Assembly (NCBI RefSeq): GCF_028694605.1
Contig: NZ_JAQVKP010000010.1
Location: forward strand, 1 to 64,000
DNA: 64,000 nucleotides
DNA from: Sulfurimonas sp.
GTDB taxonomy: Bacteria > Campylobacterota > Campylobacteria > Campylobacterales > Sulfurimonadaceae
Direction of reading: 5' to 3'
Below the pieces are notes generated by a model. The model was not told where the DNA came from and searched no databases. It saw only the letters and a program-made list of their open reading frames with translations. A program made the position numbers and the translations under genes. Shown piece by piece: positions 1 through 7,924 of this stretch. How positions within the stretch are numbered: the first letter of the stretch is position 1; the number at the start of each line of letters is the position of its first letter.

Positions 1-1
1 T

Positions 2-67
2 AAGAAAATTGAGTTAATTAGAGCAAAACAACGCGAAAGCAAAATGAGAATGATTTTTTTAAAGTAA
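2..67 (+). CDS. C-terminal tail of a gene entering from the left (partial)
   Basis: A reading frame is open from the window edge to a TAA at 65-67 and encodes a short, very basic tail ending MRMIFLK. Its lysine- and isoleucine-rich composition matches the AT-rich genes that follow on the same strand, so it is probably the end of an upstream gene of the same integrative element. Only about 21 codons are visible, so no family can be named. Confidence 0.3.
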   Translation, partial: KKIELIRAKQRESKMRMIFLK

Positions 68-105
68 AAAATAGCTACAATGAAAAATTAGCTACTTGGT
101 GGGGA

Positions 106-288
106 TTGAATTTGCAAGTGGCTCATGAAAAAATAGATTATTACTTTAAAGGTTATAAACATAATTTAGATTATTTTTATAAGTGTGAAAATGAACATAA
201 AGAACAACTAATTAAAGAAATGAATGAACAACTTAAAAACATAACTAATTATATAAATACCTATATAATTAAGGAAGGTGCTAAATGA
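106..288 (+). CDS. Hypothetical small protein of the integrative element
   Basis: This 60-residue protein is rich in lysine, asparagine and tyrosine and has no motif I recognise. The likely start is TTG at 106, preceded by a purine-rich TGGTGGGG stretch; there is no better ATG. The stop overlaps the next start in an ATGA arrangement at 285-288, so it appears translationally coupled to the following gene. Composition is strongly AT-biased like the rest of 1-2782 and unlike the chromosome beyond the tRNA. The role is unknown; it could be a regulatory or accessory protein of the mobile element. Confidence 0.5.
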   Translation: MNLQVAHEKIDYYFKGYKHNLDYFYKCENEHKEQLIKEMNEQLKNITNYINTYIIKEGAK

Positions 289-722
289 AACTAGGATCAA
301 CTTTTTATTTAAACAATGAAAAAGAAATAAATTACTTTAACCTTTTTAAAAAATTGGTTAAAGATGATTATAAAAATATAAGTGAATTTTATAAAGAAAA
401 TATAAAAAAATATGTGATATTAAAATATTTATATAAGATAAAAAAAGAACTAAAAGAAGCTAATAAACTTTTAGAAATTGGTTTAAAAAGTGAAAATATT
501 TATATAAATTTTAAAGATGATGAATTTTTTTTAACTCCAAATAATACTGGTGTTGATGTTGTTTTTAATAAGCCTTTTATTGCTAAATTTGAAAAAAATG
601 AACTTATAGAAATATTTGAAAATTTAGAATATAGAACAAAAGAAGAAATATTTAAAGACATTAAAAAATATATTATAGATTTAAAAGAAATAGATCCTTG
701 GTCTAATTGTATTTGGTGTTAA
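285..722 (+). CDS. Hypothetical protein of the integrative element
   Basis: This 145-residue, highly charged protein is mostly predicted helix in its first 75 residues (repeated K/E-rich segments), followed by a more mixed segment with a short hydrophobic patch and a C-terminus ending in WSNCIWC. I recognise no catalytic motif, signal peptide or membrane segment. It starts with ATG overlapping the preceding stop and is followed within a few bases by the next gene, so it sits inside a tightly packed co-directional cluster of unknown genes leading to the FtsK-like translocase. Function unknown. Confidence 0.55.
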   Translation: MKLGSTFYLNNEKEINYFNLFKKLVKDDYKNISEFYKENIKKYVILKYLYKIKKELKEANKLLEIGLKSENIYINFKDDEFFLTPNNTGVDVVFNKPFIAKFEKNELIEIFENLEYRTKEEIFKDIKKYIIDLKEIDPWSNCIWC

Positions 723-724
723 AA

Positions 725-976
725 ATGATTAAAACTAAAATAATAGAAATGCTTTTAAGAAATTGGCAAAATAAAAAAATAATAATAATGTCAAAAGATT
801 TTAATAATTTTAAAGTTTTAGATGATGTTGAATATTTAAAAGAATATAAAAACAATATAACAAATTTTTATTATTATTTCTATTTTTTAGATTTTGGAAT
901 CATTGAAAGTAAACAATATTCTATATATAGATTTTTAAAAAATAAAGATAAATTATACAAAATAAAGGAGTGCTAA
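725..976 (+). CDS. Hypothetical small protein of the integrative element
   Basis: About 83 residues, starting at ATG 725, two bases after the previous stop; an upstream TTG at 707 would overlap the preceding gene and is less likely. The protein is rich in aromatic residues, with a run of tyrosines and phenylalanines around residues 50-60, and in lysine. No known domain is visible. It belongs to the same compact gene cluster as its neighbours, and its AT-rich codon use suggests it arrived with the element. Confidence 0.45.
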   Translation: MIKTKIIEMLLRNWQNKKIIIMSKDFNNFKVLDDVEYLKEYKNNITNFYYYFYFLDFGIIESKQYSIYRFLKNKDKLYKIKEC

Positions 977-978
977 AA

Positions 979-1308
979 ATGAAAAAAGAACAATTAAAAA
1001 AAATGCTTGAGTATGAAATGTTAGAATTAAATAACATACTAGATTATAAAAATGAAAATATTAAAGATAATTTAGTAGATTATCAAATTAAACATATTAG
1101 AAAAAATATAAAAGAATTTATAGAAAATTGCTTAAAAGAATTATATGAATTATTATTTAATTTAGAAAAAGAAAAAGAAATTATAAGCTTAAAAATGGAC
1201 AAAAAAAGCACTATATTATTATTAAAAATATCAAGATTTGAAACTAAATTTTATGATGAAATAAACAAGATAGAATATAAATATTTGAAAGGTTTGAAAA
1301 ATGAATAA
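979..1308 (+). CDS. Hypothetical coiled-coil protein of the integrative element
   Basis: About 109 residues starting at ATG 979, chosen over an upstream GTG because an AAGGAG ribosome-binding site lies about eight bases before it. The sequence is almost entirely charged heptad-like helix (many K, E, L, I), consistent with a coiled coil. There is no signal peptide or membrane segment. It overlaps the start of the FtsK-like gene by 8 bases, suggesting coupled translation and possibly a partner role, but this is inference; no family is recognised. Confidence 0.5.
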   Translation: MKKEQLKKMLEYEMLELNNILDYKNENIKDNLVDYQIKHIRKNIKEFIENCLKELYELLFNLEKEKEIISLKMDKKSTILLLKISRFETKFYDEINKIEYKYLKGLKNE

Positions 1309-2782
1309 TGCTAATAATAAATTTTATGAATTTGGGAGCTTTGATAAGTTTGGCAATCTTAATTCATCTTATTTTGTGATGATGAATATTTTTATAATCA
1401 TAATAACTTATTTAATAAGTGTAGCAATTTTTAATTATAAGCATTTTTCTTTTGATATTGGAAACATTATAAATAATTATATAACTTATTTTAAGAATGT
1501 TTATTATTTTAGTGATTCTTATGGTCTTTTAAAATACTTAATTGTAGATTATAAATATTTTATATTGTCTTTAATTTTTGTGGTTTTGTATGTTTATAAT
1601 GTTTTTAATGCTAAATTAGAACAAAGAAAACTAGCTAATTTTGGACTAGAAGATTATTATTTATATAAAAAGTTAAAAAATGGTGTTATATATAAAATTT
1701 TACCAAGTGCTATAATGGACTATGAAAAATTTACTAAACAATTTGAAAACATTTTACAAAGAAATAATAAAGGTAGTTGTGAAATATCTAGGGTAGATAA
1801 AACAAGCATTAAGATAATTTATAAAAATAAAATTCCAACCATTGAACAATTAAAAGATTACAAAATACAAGATTATTTAAAAAAAGATAAATTATTTTTA
1901 GGTTTTGAAGGTGGTTTAATTAAAAATATTGAACCTATTTATATAGATTTTAAAGATTTGCCCCATAGTTTTGCTTTATTAGGAACTAGTGGGGGTGGTA
2001 AGTCTAATAGTTTAAATCATATTCTATTTAGTATTTTTTATAATTTTAATAATGTTTATGAACTTAATTTTATAGATTTTAAAGGTGGTGTAGAAAGTGA
2101 ACCATATAATAGATTAGAACAAAAATATAAAACTAATAAAATAAATACTTATACAACATCAAGATTTGAACTTTATAAAAAATTAGTGAAACTAGATATT
2201 ATAAACAAAGCAAGGCAACAATATTTAAAAGATAAAGGTTTAAAGAAATTTAAAACTAATTTTATATATGTTTTCTTTGATGAAATTGCTGAAATTATGG
2301 ACTATACCCCATTTGATAAAGTAGAAAAAGAACAACATAATAGAACAAAAGAAATAATAGAAAGTTTATTTAGAACTGGTAGAAGTCAAGGGTTTAAATT
2401 ATTTTTTGCTACTCAAATTTTTACAACTATTGGAAGTGGTATAAGCAATAGTATTAAAACTAATACTATTTTTAGAATACTCCACAAAACCGAAAGTGAT
2501 GAAGGAATCCATAGTGTGATTGATAAAGAACCATTAGAAGAAAGGGGTATCAATCCTAAAACTTTTGGTGTTGGGGAAGTTGTTATTAAAAATGAAAACC
2601 TTTATTATCATTGTAGATCTTTATATGTGCCTGATGATTTTATAAATTATATACAATTACCTAAAACTAAAATAGATGTAGATTTTGAAAATGAAATTAA
2701 CAAATATATAAATATAATTTTAAAAGAATATAAGCTAAATGATTTAACAAAAGATGATTTATTTCCTAATTTAAAAACTTAA
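1301..2782 (+). CDS. FtsK/SpoIIIE (HerA-type) DNA translocase of the integrative element
   Basis: A 493-residue membrane ATPase likely to pump double-stranded DNA. Two hydrophobic segments lie near residues 25-45 and 85-105. A linker leads to the motor domain with Walker A GTSGGGKS at about residues 228-235, an FKGG motif after strand 2, Walker B VFFDEIAE near residue 324 and an arginine-rich FRTGRSQG segment near 360. Sequence after Walker B (TQIFTT) matches the sensor strand of FtsK and TraB families. It lacks the gamma DNA-reading domain of chromosomal FtsK. Placement beside a tyrosine recombinase and a tRNA suggests it moves the element between cells, as TraB/TraSA-type FtsK proteins do in actinobacterial elements; a plasmid-segregation role is also possible. 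Confidence 0.8.
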   Translation: MNNANNKFYEFGSFDKFGNLNSSYFVMMNIFIIIITYLISVAIFNYKHFSFDIGNIINNYITYFKNVYYFSDSYGLLKYLIVDYKYFILSLIFVVLYVYNVFNAKLEQRKLANFGLEDYYLYKKLKNGVIYKILPSAIMDYEKFTKQFENILQRNNKGSCEISRVDKTSIKIIYKNKIPTIEQLKDYKIQDYLKKDKLFLGFEGGLIKNIEPIYIDFKDLPHSFALLGTSGGGKSNSLNHILFSIFYNFNNVYELNFIDFKGGVESEPYNRLEQKYKTNKINTYTTSRFELYKKLVKLDIINKARQQYLKDKGLKKFKTNFIYVFFDEIAEIMDYTPFDKVEKEQHNRTKEIIESLFRTGRSQGFKLFFATQIFTTIGSGISNSIKTNTIFRILHKTESDEGIHSVIDKEPLEERGINPKTFGVGEVVIKNENLYYHCRSLYVPDDFINYIQLPKTKIDVDFENEINKYINIILKEYKLNDLTKDDLFPNLKT

Positions 2783-4263
2783 ATTAGGTAAATCTAAAAT
2801 ATTATTATTATAATTTTTTTCTATTTCATTAAAAATTATTGAGTTGATACATTCAAAAAGTTTATTCATATTCATTTGATTTTGATTATAAATTTTATGT
2901 GTTATATCTTTGTTTAGACTATGCCCCATTAAATACTTTCTTGTGTGTTCTTCTGCATTGGTTTTAAGAATTTCTTGTGAAAAATTCTTTCTAAAAGAGT
3001 GAAATGATTTCACATCTTCAATAATGATTTTATTAAGTCTCCTATTTAAAATTTTGCCTATTCTATCTACATTATTATCTTGAAAAAATAAGAATTGTCC
3101 TTTATTAATTTTTATTCTATCTTTTAAAATATTTAAAATATGTGGACTTATTGGCATTATTCTATTAGCATTTTTAGTTTTAGTTCCATTTATCTTAATA
3201 ATATTTTCTTTAAAGTCTATATCATCTTTTTTTATGTTTGCTATTTCTCCAATTCTTGCCCCTGTATATAAAGCAACTTTACAAAATTGTTTAAGTTCTT
3301 GTTCTATATCACTATTAAAGATTTTGATTAAATCATCTTTACTATATGCTATTTTTTCACTTTCCTCTTCCTCTAATTTTTTAACTTTTTTAACATGGTT
3401 GGTTTCTATAATTTCATTATAAACAAGGTCATCAAAAAAATTACTTATATTTACTAGGTGGTTATTTATGGTTTTATTGCTTAAAGTTTCAAAATTTTCT
3501 ATCTTATAGATTTTTTCAATTTCATCTATTTTTAACTTTTCAAACTTTTTAAATTTGCTCATGTTTGAAGGTATTATCATTAGATTTTTTTGAAATTGTT
3601 TAAAGAAAGCAAAATTATAAATAGTTTCATTATTGCTAAAAAATTTTAAATAATAAAAACTAGATATATAAGATTTTTTACTAGATATACTCCTTTTTTC
3701 TATATTTATTTTATGGTCTAAATATTTATTAAAATAATTTTCTATGTTGTTATAATTTATCTTTTTATCATCATCTTTTTTTTCCGGGATTGTTGCTATT
3801 TGATTATTAAATAAATTATATTTACTTGCTAGTTGTTTAGCTATCTTTTCTGCCATTTCCTCAGTTTGATTAGGATCATTTGGATCTGGTTTAACATCTA
3901 TTGTATAACTTATAGAATACTTATTATTTAACATATTGCTAATAGTAGTGTTTTTATTATCTTCATTAAATTCATCTCTAAAACTTTTTTTAAGTTCTTC
4001 TTGTGTCATTTTCAAATAGCCTTTTAATTTTTTTAATATCAAGTTTCTTAAATATTTAGCAAATTCAACATCTTTTGTTTTTAAACTATATCTTACAACT
4101 TTATTTTTTATTTTAATACATAAATAATAAGTATTTTCTCTTAAAATTATGTGTCTTAAATTATCCTTAAAAGTTGCCCACTTTTTAAATTTATTGTATT
4201 TTTTATCTTTTTTAAAATATTGAAGCTTTGAAAGTCCATAAAATAGGGGTGTTTGAGTGTTGC
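2771..4263 (-). CDS. Tyrosine recombinase (phage-type integrase)
   Basis: Integrase that would catalyse insertion of the element at the neighbouring tRNA-Ser gene. An N-terminal segment resembling integrase N-domains (YYLCIKIKNKVVRYSLKT) precedes a core-binding region and the catalytic domain with the expected boxes: TGARIGEI (first Arg), the lysine strand, HSFRKNF (His-x-x-Arg) and LMGHSLNKDITHKIYNQ (His and nucleophile Tyr). The start codon is unresolved. The frame is open through the tRNA to 4366, the first internal ATG (4009) would remove the conserved N-domain, and no in-frame ATG, GTG or TTG lies between; I draw it to the tRNA edge. Its last 12 bases overlap the convergent translocase gene. 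Composition is very AT-rich. Confidence 0.8.
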
Positions 4264-4351
4264 TGGTGGACAGTGAGGGATTTGAACCCTCGGTAGCTTT
4301 CGCTACGGCCGCGTTCCAGGCGACTAGATTAAACCACTCTCCCAACTGTCC
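4264..4351 (-). tRNA. tRNA-Ser (anticodon GGA)
   Basis: Read on the minus strand the 88-nt gene has a paired acceptor (GGACAGT with ACTGTCC), a D-arm, an anticodon loop CTGGAAC giving anticodon GGA, a long class II variable arm with a GAAA loop, a T-arm with GGTTCAAATCC, and an encoded CCA end. The anticodon reads serine UCC/UCU. The CCA end directly borders the integrase gene on the same strand, the usual arrangement for an integrative element that uses the 3' end of a tRNA gene as attachment site and leaves the tRNA intact. Confidence 0.95.
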
Positions 4352-4398
4352 TTTGTGGGAATGCAATTGTACATTCTCAAGGCTTAAGGAGACCTACA

Positions 4399-4440
4399 TT
4401 AATACCAAACTCAACTAACTATTGCTGAGTTTGGTATTAA
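4399..4440. repeat. 15-bp perfect inverted repeat, probable bidirectional terminator
   Basis: Arms at 4399-4413 and 4426-4440 pair perfectly around a 12-nt loop. The stem includes the last codons and the stop of the HTH gene, so it can end that transcript. The left arm and the loop share about 19 of 21 bases with one half of another hairpin at 10489-10540, which suggests a dispersed palindromic element rather than a plain terminator. Confidence 0.7.
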
Positions 4441-5073
4441 GTCGCTATAATCGTATTTTTGCAAGTCTATGTAGTATTTTTTGCCTATGGTTATGATTCT
4501 TGCATCATCTTTTGCGGTGCGCTCAAACTTCTCTTTGATTCTGTTACGCTCTTTTTTTGGAAAATCTCTGCTTTTAAGATATTTGTTTACAGAGACAAGT
4601 CTTCTTTCCTCTTGGGTTACGGTTTCTTGTGCCTCTTCTTGCGCTATCTCGCCCTCAATCATCTCTTGCGGGGTGTGAAGCATAAGTTTTGTGGAGATGG
4701 CATTGATGATATTTTTGAGCTGTTCATCTTTTTCTTTGTAGATACGTTCAATTTTTAAACGCTCTTCTATGAGCATCTGCTCTTTTTGGTCTCTTAGGCT
4801 TCTTGTCTCTTTTTCCAGTGTTTCTACTTTTTGCTGAAGCTTTTCGTTTTGCTCTTCTAAAAACTTATAGTAGCGCTCAGGAGTTTGATGGAGATTTTTT
4901 TGTGCGGTTGTTTTTTTTGTCAAAGGCTGCACGCTTTCCTCTTTCTCAATGATAACAAGTTTAACACCATCTTCGACTACACTTTGCAGAGAGCCTCTTC
5001 TTATACGGTTGTGAATCGCCTCTTTGGAGACCCCTAGAAGCTGTGCTGCATCATGGATGGTTACCTTTGACAT
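4411..5073 (-). CDS. MerR-like helix-turn-helix protein with long coiled coil
   Basis: A 220-residue protein. Residues 1-45 (TIHDAAQLLGVSKEAIHNRIRRG) form a helix-turn-helix of the excisionase/MerR type that would bind DNA. Residues 70-125 are heptad-rich coiled coil, followed by a charged segment and a C-terminal region ending KYYIDLQKYDYSDL. No ligand domain of classical MerR regulators is visible. It lies 9 nt upstream of yajQ on the same strand, with a strong hairpin over its stop codon. It may be a structural DNA-binding protein or a regulator; its target is unknown. It sits on the chromosomal side of the tRNA and its codon use is not that of the element. Confidence 0.65.
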   Translation of the reverse strand: MSKVTIHDAAQLLGVSKEAIHNRIRRGSLQSVVEDGVKLVIIEKEESVQPLTKKTTAQKNLHQTPERYYKFLEEQNEKLQQKVETLEKETRSLRDQKEQMLIEERLKIERIYKEKDEQLKNIINAISTKLMLHTPQEMIEGEIAQEEAQETVTQEERRLVSVNKYLKSRDFPKKERNRIKEKFERTAKDDARIITIGKKYYIDLQKYDYSDLIPNSAIVS

Positions 5074-5082
5074 AGCTGCTCC

Positions 5083-5580
5083 CTATCTCATATTTTCAAA
5101 AACGAGCGGTGCTTCCCACTCCATGGAGCGGATAGTTGCGATAACTTTTTGCAAATCATCTATCTTTGCTCCTTTTACTCTGATAGAGTCGCCCTCTATC
5201 TGTGCGGTTACTTTGAGTTTGAGATTTTTTATCTCGGCGACTATCTTTTTTGCCTCTTTGGACTCTATGTAGTCCACCACTTTGTATGTCGCTTTTCTTG
5301 TGTTGCCGCTTGCATTTTCAACTCTGACTTCCTCTAAAACCTTGGAAGAGAGATTTTGTTTGAGGAGTTTTGTTATAACGATATCTTTGAGTGCATCTAG
5401 TTTGTTATCGCTTGATGCGACTAACACCAGCTGTTTCTCTTTCTCTTTAAAGTCAATTTCATAGGTCGTACCCTTAAAATCATAACGGTTCGCAACCTCT
5501 TTATCCACCGAATTTATCGCATTTTTAAAACTCTGCATATCAATCTTTGCGCTTATATCAAATGAGTACTCTTTTGCCAT
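5083..5580 (-). CDS. YajQ family nucleotide-binding protein
   Basis: A 165-residue cytoplasmic protein matching the YajQ family along its whole length: the N-terminal SFDISAKIDMQSFKNAINSV, then RYDFKGT, and a C-terminal repeat of the same fold (KLKVTAQIEGDSIRVKGAKIDDLQ). Members bind RNA or cyclic di-GMP; in Xanthomonas a YajQ protein acts as a c-di-GMP effector. The start at ATG 5580 gives the usual family length. It is the middle gene between the SdhA/B-like pair and the HTH gene on the same strand. Family membership is secure; ligand here is inferred. Confidence 0.9.
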   Translation of the reverse strand: MAKEYSFDISAKIDMQSFKNAINSVDKEVANRYDFKGTTYEIDFKEKEKQLVLVASSDNKLDALKDIVITKLLKQNLSSKVLEEVRVENASGNTRKATYKVVDYIESKEAKKIVAEIKNLKLKVTAQIEGDSIRVKGAKIDDLQKVIATIRSMEWEAPLVFENMR

Positions 5581-5631
5581 TTTTAAACCTTTTATAAAAT
5601 AGTCCTAGATTATAACATAAAACGATGTTAG

Positions 5632-6330
5632 TTAAAACTGTGGACTTCCGTCAAACCCAAAACCGCCCCCAAAATTGGCAAAACTTGGGTCCGTATAGCC
5701 CAGCATAGCACTTCTTGCCCTTAGTTTTTCGATATCTGCTTTGCTTGAGATACCTTGCGGGCAGACGAGTGTGCATGCGTTGCAAAGGGTGCAGTCCCAA
5801 ACACCGTTTGCCTGGATGGTCTCTATCTTCTCTTTTGGATTTTGCTCTCTTTTGTCACTCACATAACGCAAAACTCTTGTTAATGCAAACGGTCCTAAAA
5901 ACTCCTCATTCACTGCATAAACAGGACATGTGCTATAGCATGAACCACAAAGAATGCAGTCACTTTGAAGAGCGTTTCTCTGCTCATCTTCCACGCTAAG
6001 CACTACTTCTTTCACAAAAGAGCTTTGATACGCTTTTGCTTTTGCATTCATGGCGTATGCTTTATCCATAGAAACTACCAAATCACGCAGGATTGGGACA
6101 TTGTGCAGAGGCTCTACCACATCGCCGTTTTGAAGTTGATGGGCGCATGCCAAAACCTCTTTACCGTTAACCCGCACCGCACAGCTTCCGCACACACTGC
6201 TTCTGCATCCGCTGCTATACGCCAGTGTTGCATCCACATTTGCTTTTAGCCGGTTAAGCGCTTCTAAAAGCGTTCTTCCCTCTGCCTCGTAAGAGACAAA
6301 CCCATCTTTTCTCTTTATGCTAATTTTCAT
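5632..6330 (-). CDS. Succinate dehydrogenase/fumarate reductase-type iron-sulfur subunit
   Basis: A 232-residue electron-transfer subunit. The N-terminal plant-ferredoxin domain has the [2Fe-2S] ligands in CRSSVCGSC plus a later Cys. The C-terminal domain carries CILCGSCYSTCP and CTLCNACTLVCP. The second motif has an extra cysteine compared with the CxxxxxC spacing that binds [3Fe-4S] in classical SdhB/FrdB, so two [4Fe-4S] clusters are expected, as in the non-classical type E enzymes. It overlaps the flavoprotein gene by 11 bases, so the two subunits are co-translated. No gene for a membrane anchor (SdhC/D) or a cysteine-rich CCG subunit (SdhE) follows; the next gene is yajQ. Confidence 0.85.
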   Translation of the reverse strand: MKISIKRKDGFVSYEAEGRTLLEALNRLKANVDATLAYSSGCRSSVCGSCAVRVNGKEVLACAHQLQNGDVVEPLHNVPILRDLVVSMDKAYAMNAKAKAYQSSFVKEVVLSVEDEQRNALQSDCILCGSCYSTCPVYAVNEEFLGPFALTRVLRYVSDKREQNPKEKIETIQANGVWDCTLCNACTLVCPQGISSKADIEKLRARSAMLGYTDPSFANFGGGFGFDGSPQF

Positions 6331-7924
6331 AACGCACCGCCATATCCCTGCCTATAAGAGAGTTTGCCTCAAATCTCGCTTCGCTTTGCGGTGCATCTGC
6401 TCTAAAATGCGCCCCTCTGCTCTCTTTTCTCTCAATGGCACAAAGCAAAATCAGCTCACCAAGCTCTAACATGTTTGCAAACTCCAAAAACTCCGTTAGG
6501 TTTGTGTTATACTCTTTTGCTTTATCGCTAACGCCCATTTTCGAGAGTGTGCTTCGCATCTCTTTTACTTTTGCGACTGCCTCTTGCATAGAGTTCTCTT
6601 CTCGCAAAATACCTACATTTTTGTAAAAAATCTCGCCTAGTTCTTGGTGTGCTTGGTAAAAATTTATCTCGTTTGTGTAGTTTTTTATCTCTTTGATTTT
6701 CGCTTCCCAAAACTCTTTTTTGCTCAATGCGCTTACAAGCGGCAATGACTCTTTTATATGACGTACCGCACTCTCCCCTGCTTTTTTTCCAAAAACAACG
6801 ACTTCTAAAAGCGAATTGCCGCCAAGTCTGTTTGCGCCATGAACTCTCTGGTTTGCACACTCTCCAACTGCAAAAAGTCCCGCTATGTTTGTTTGTGCAT
6901 CTGCATCCACCAAGATACCGCCCATGGTGTAGTGCGCTGAGGGTTTGATGGGGATGAGTTCACGGATGGGGTCAACACCCTCGTAAAGTTTTGCAAGTTT
7001 TGCCTCTTGCGGCAGTTCATGCTCTATGAACTCTTTGCCCAAATGTCGGATGTCCAAAAAGACGCTCTCGCCTTTAAGCATCTCTTTATGGATGGCACGT
7101 GCGACCTCATCACGTGGTGCCAGTTCGTTTGTAAAACGCTCCCCTTTTGAGTTGAGCAGATACCCGCCTGCGCCTCTGGCACTCTCTGAGATAAGAATGG
7201 AGGAGTTTTTCATCGCTGTAGGATGAAACTGTATGAACTCCAAGTCACTCAGCACCGCCCCCGCTCTAAATGCCGCCGCTACTCCGTCTCCGCTTGATGC
7301 AACGGAATTTGTGGAGTGGTTATGAAAAACTCTGCTGTATCCGCCCGTTGCAAGGATAACGCTTTGGGCTTCATGCACTTCTGCTTCGCCGCTTCTTTTG
7401 TTTAAAACCAAAACACCGCTAACGTATGTTTTGTTAGCATCACTGTGTGTTAACAAATCCAAAAGATAACGCTCGTTTAAAAACTCTATCCCCACTGCCA
7501 CACATCTGTCATAAAGCGTGTGAAGTATTTTCAACCCTGTATAGTCTTGTGCATAACAAGCTCTGGCGGCGGATGCGCCTCCGAGTTTTCGCTGTGCGAT
7601 TTTGCCATCTTTGGTTCTGCTAAAAGGTACGCCTATGCCATCAAGCCATGCAAGCACCTCCGGTGCGCTTTGGCACAAAAACTCCACCGCACTCTCTTTT
7701 GCCATACCGTGCGCCGATTTGAGCGTGTTTTGAATATGTGCTTCAACGCTGTCTTCCCCTGCATTGCCCAAAGCGGCATTGATGCCCCCTTGCGCCATGC
7801 ATGTTTGGCTTCTTGTGGGGTACTCTTTGGTAATCACCGTTACCTTTGCCCCTCTTTCATGTGCGCTAAGTGCGGCGACAAGCCCCGCTCCGCCTGCTCC
7901 TACTACGATAACACTATTTTTCAT
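6320..7924 (-). CDS. Succinate dehydrogenase/fumarate reductase-type flavoprotein subunit
   Basis: A 534-residue FAD protein with the N-terminal dinucleotide motif GAGGAGL, the substrate-site motif FHPTAM, RGAGGYLLN, the arginine helix ELAPRDEVARA, HYTMGGI and the C-terminal FAD motif GANRLGGNSLLE. These support reversible succinate/fumarate chemistry. At the position where classical SdhA/FrdA have the histidine that covalently binds FAD (RSHT), this protein has RSQT, so the flavin is probably non-covalent. There is no Tat signal, so it should face the cytoplasm. It overlaps the iron-sulfur gene downstream and the sensor kinase gene upstream by 11 bases each. It could instead be an L-aspartate-oxidase-like enzyme, but the paired Fe-S gene favours an SDH/FRD-like role. 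Confidence 0.85.
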   Translation of the reverse strand: MKNSVIVVGAGGAGLVAALSAHERGAKVTVITKEYPTRSQTCMAQGGINAALGNAGEDSVEAHIQNTLKSAHGMAKESAVEFLCQSAPEVLAWLDGIGVPFSRTKDGKIAQRKLGGASAARACYAQDYTGLKILHTLYDRCVAVGIEFLNERYLLDLLTHSDANKTYVSGVLVLNKRSGEAEVHEAQSVILATGGYSRVFHNHSTNSVASSGDGVAAAFRAGAVLSDLEFIQFHPTAMKNSSILISESARGAGGYLLNSKGERFTNELAPRDEVARAIHKEMLKGESVFLDIRHLGKEFIEHELPQEAKLAKLYEGVDPIRELIPIKPSAHYTMGGILVDADAQTNIAGLFAVGECANQRVHGANRLGGNSLLEVVVFGKKAGESAVRHIKESLPLVSALSKKEFWEAKIKEIKNYTNEINFYQAHQELGEIFYKNVGILREENSMQEAVAKVKEMRSTLSKMGVSDKAKEYNTNLTEFLEFANMLELGELILLCAIERKESRGAHFRADAPQSEARFEANSLIGRDMAVRYEN

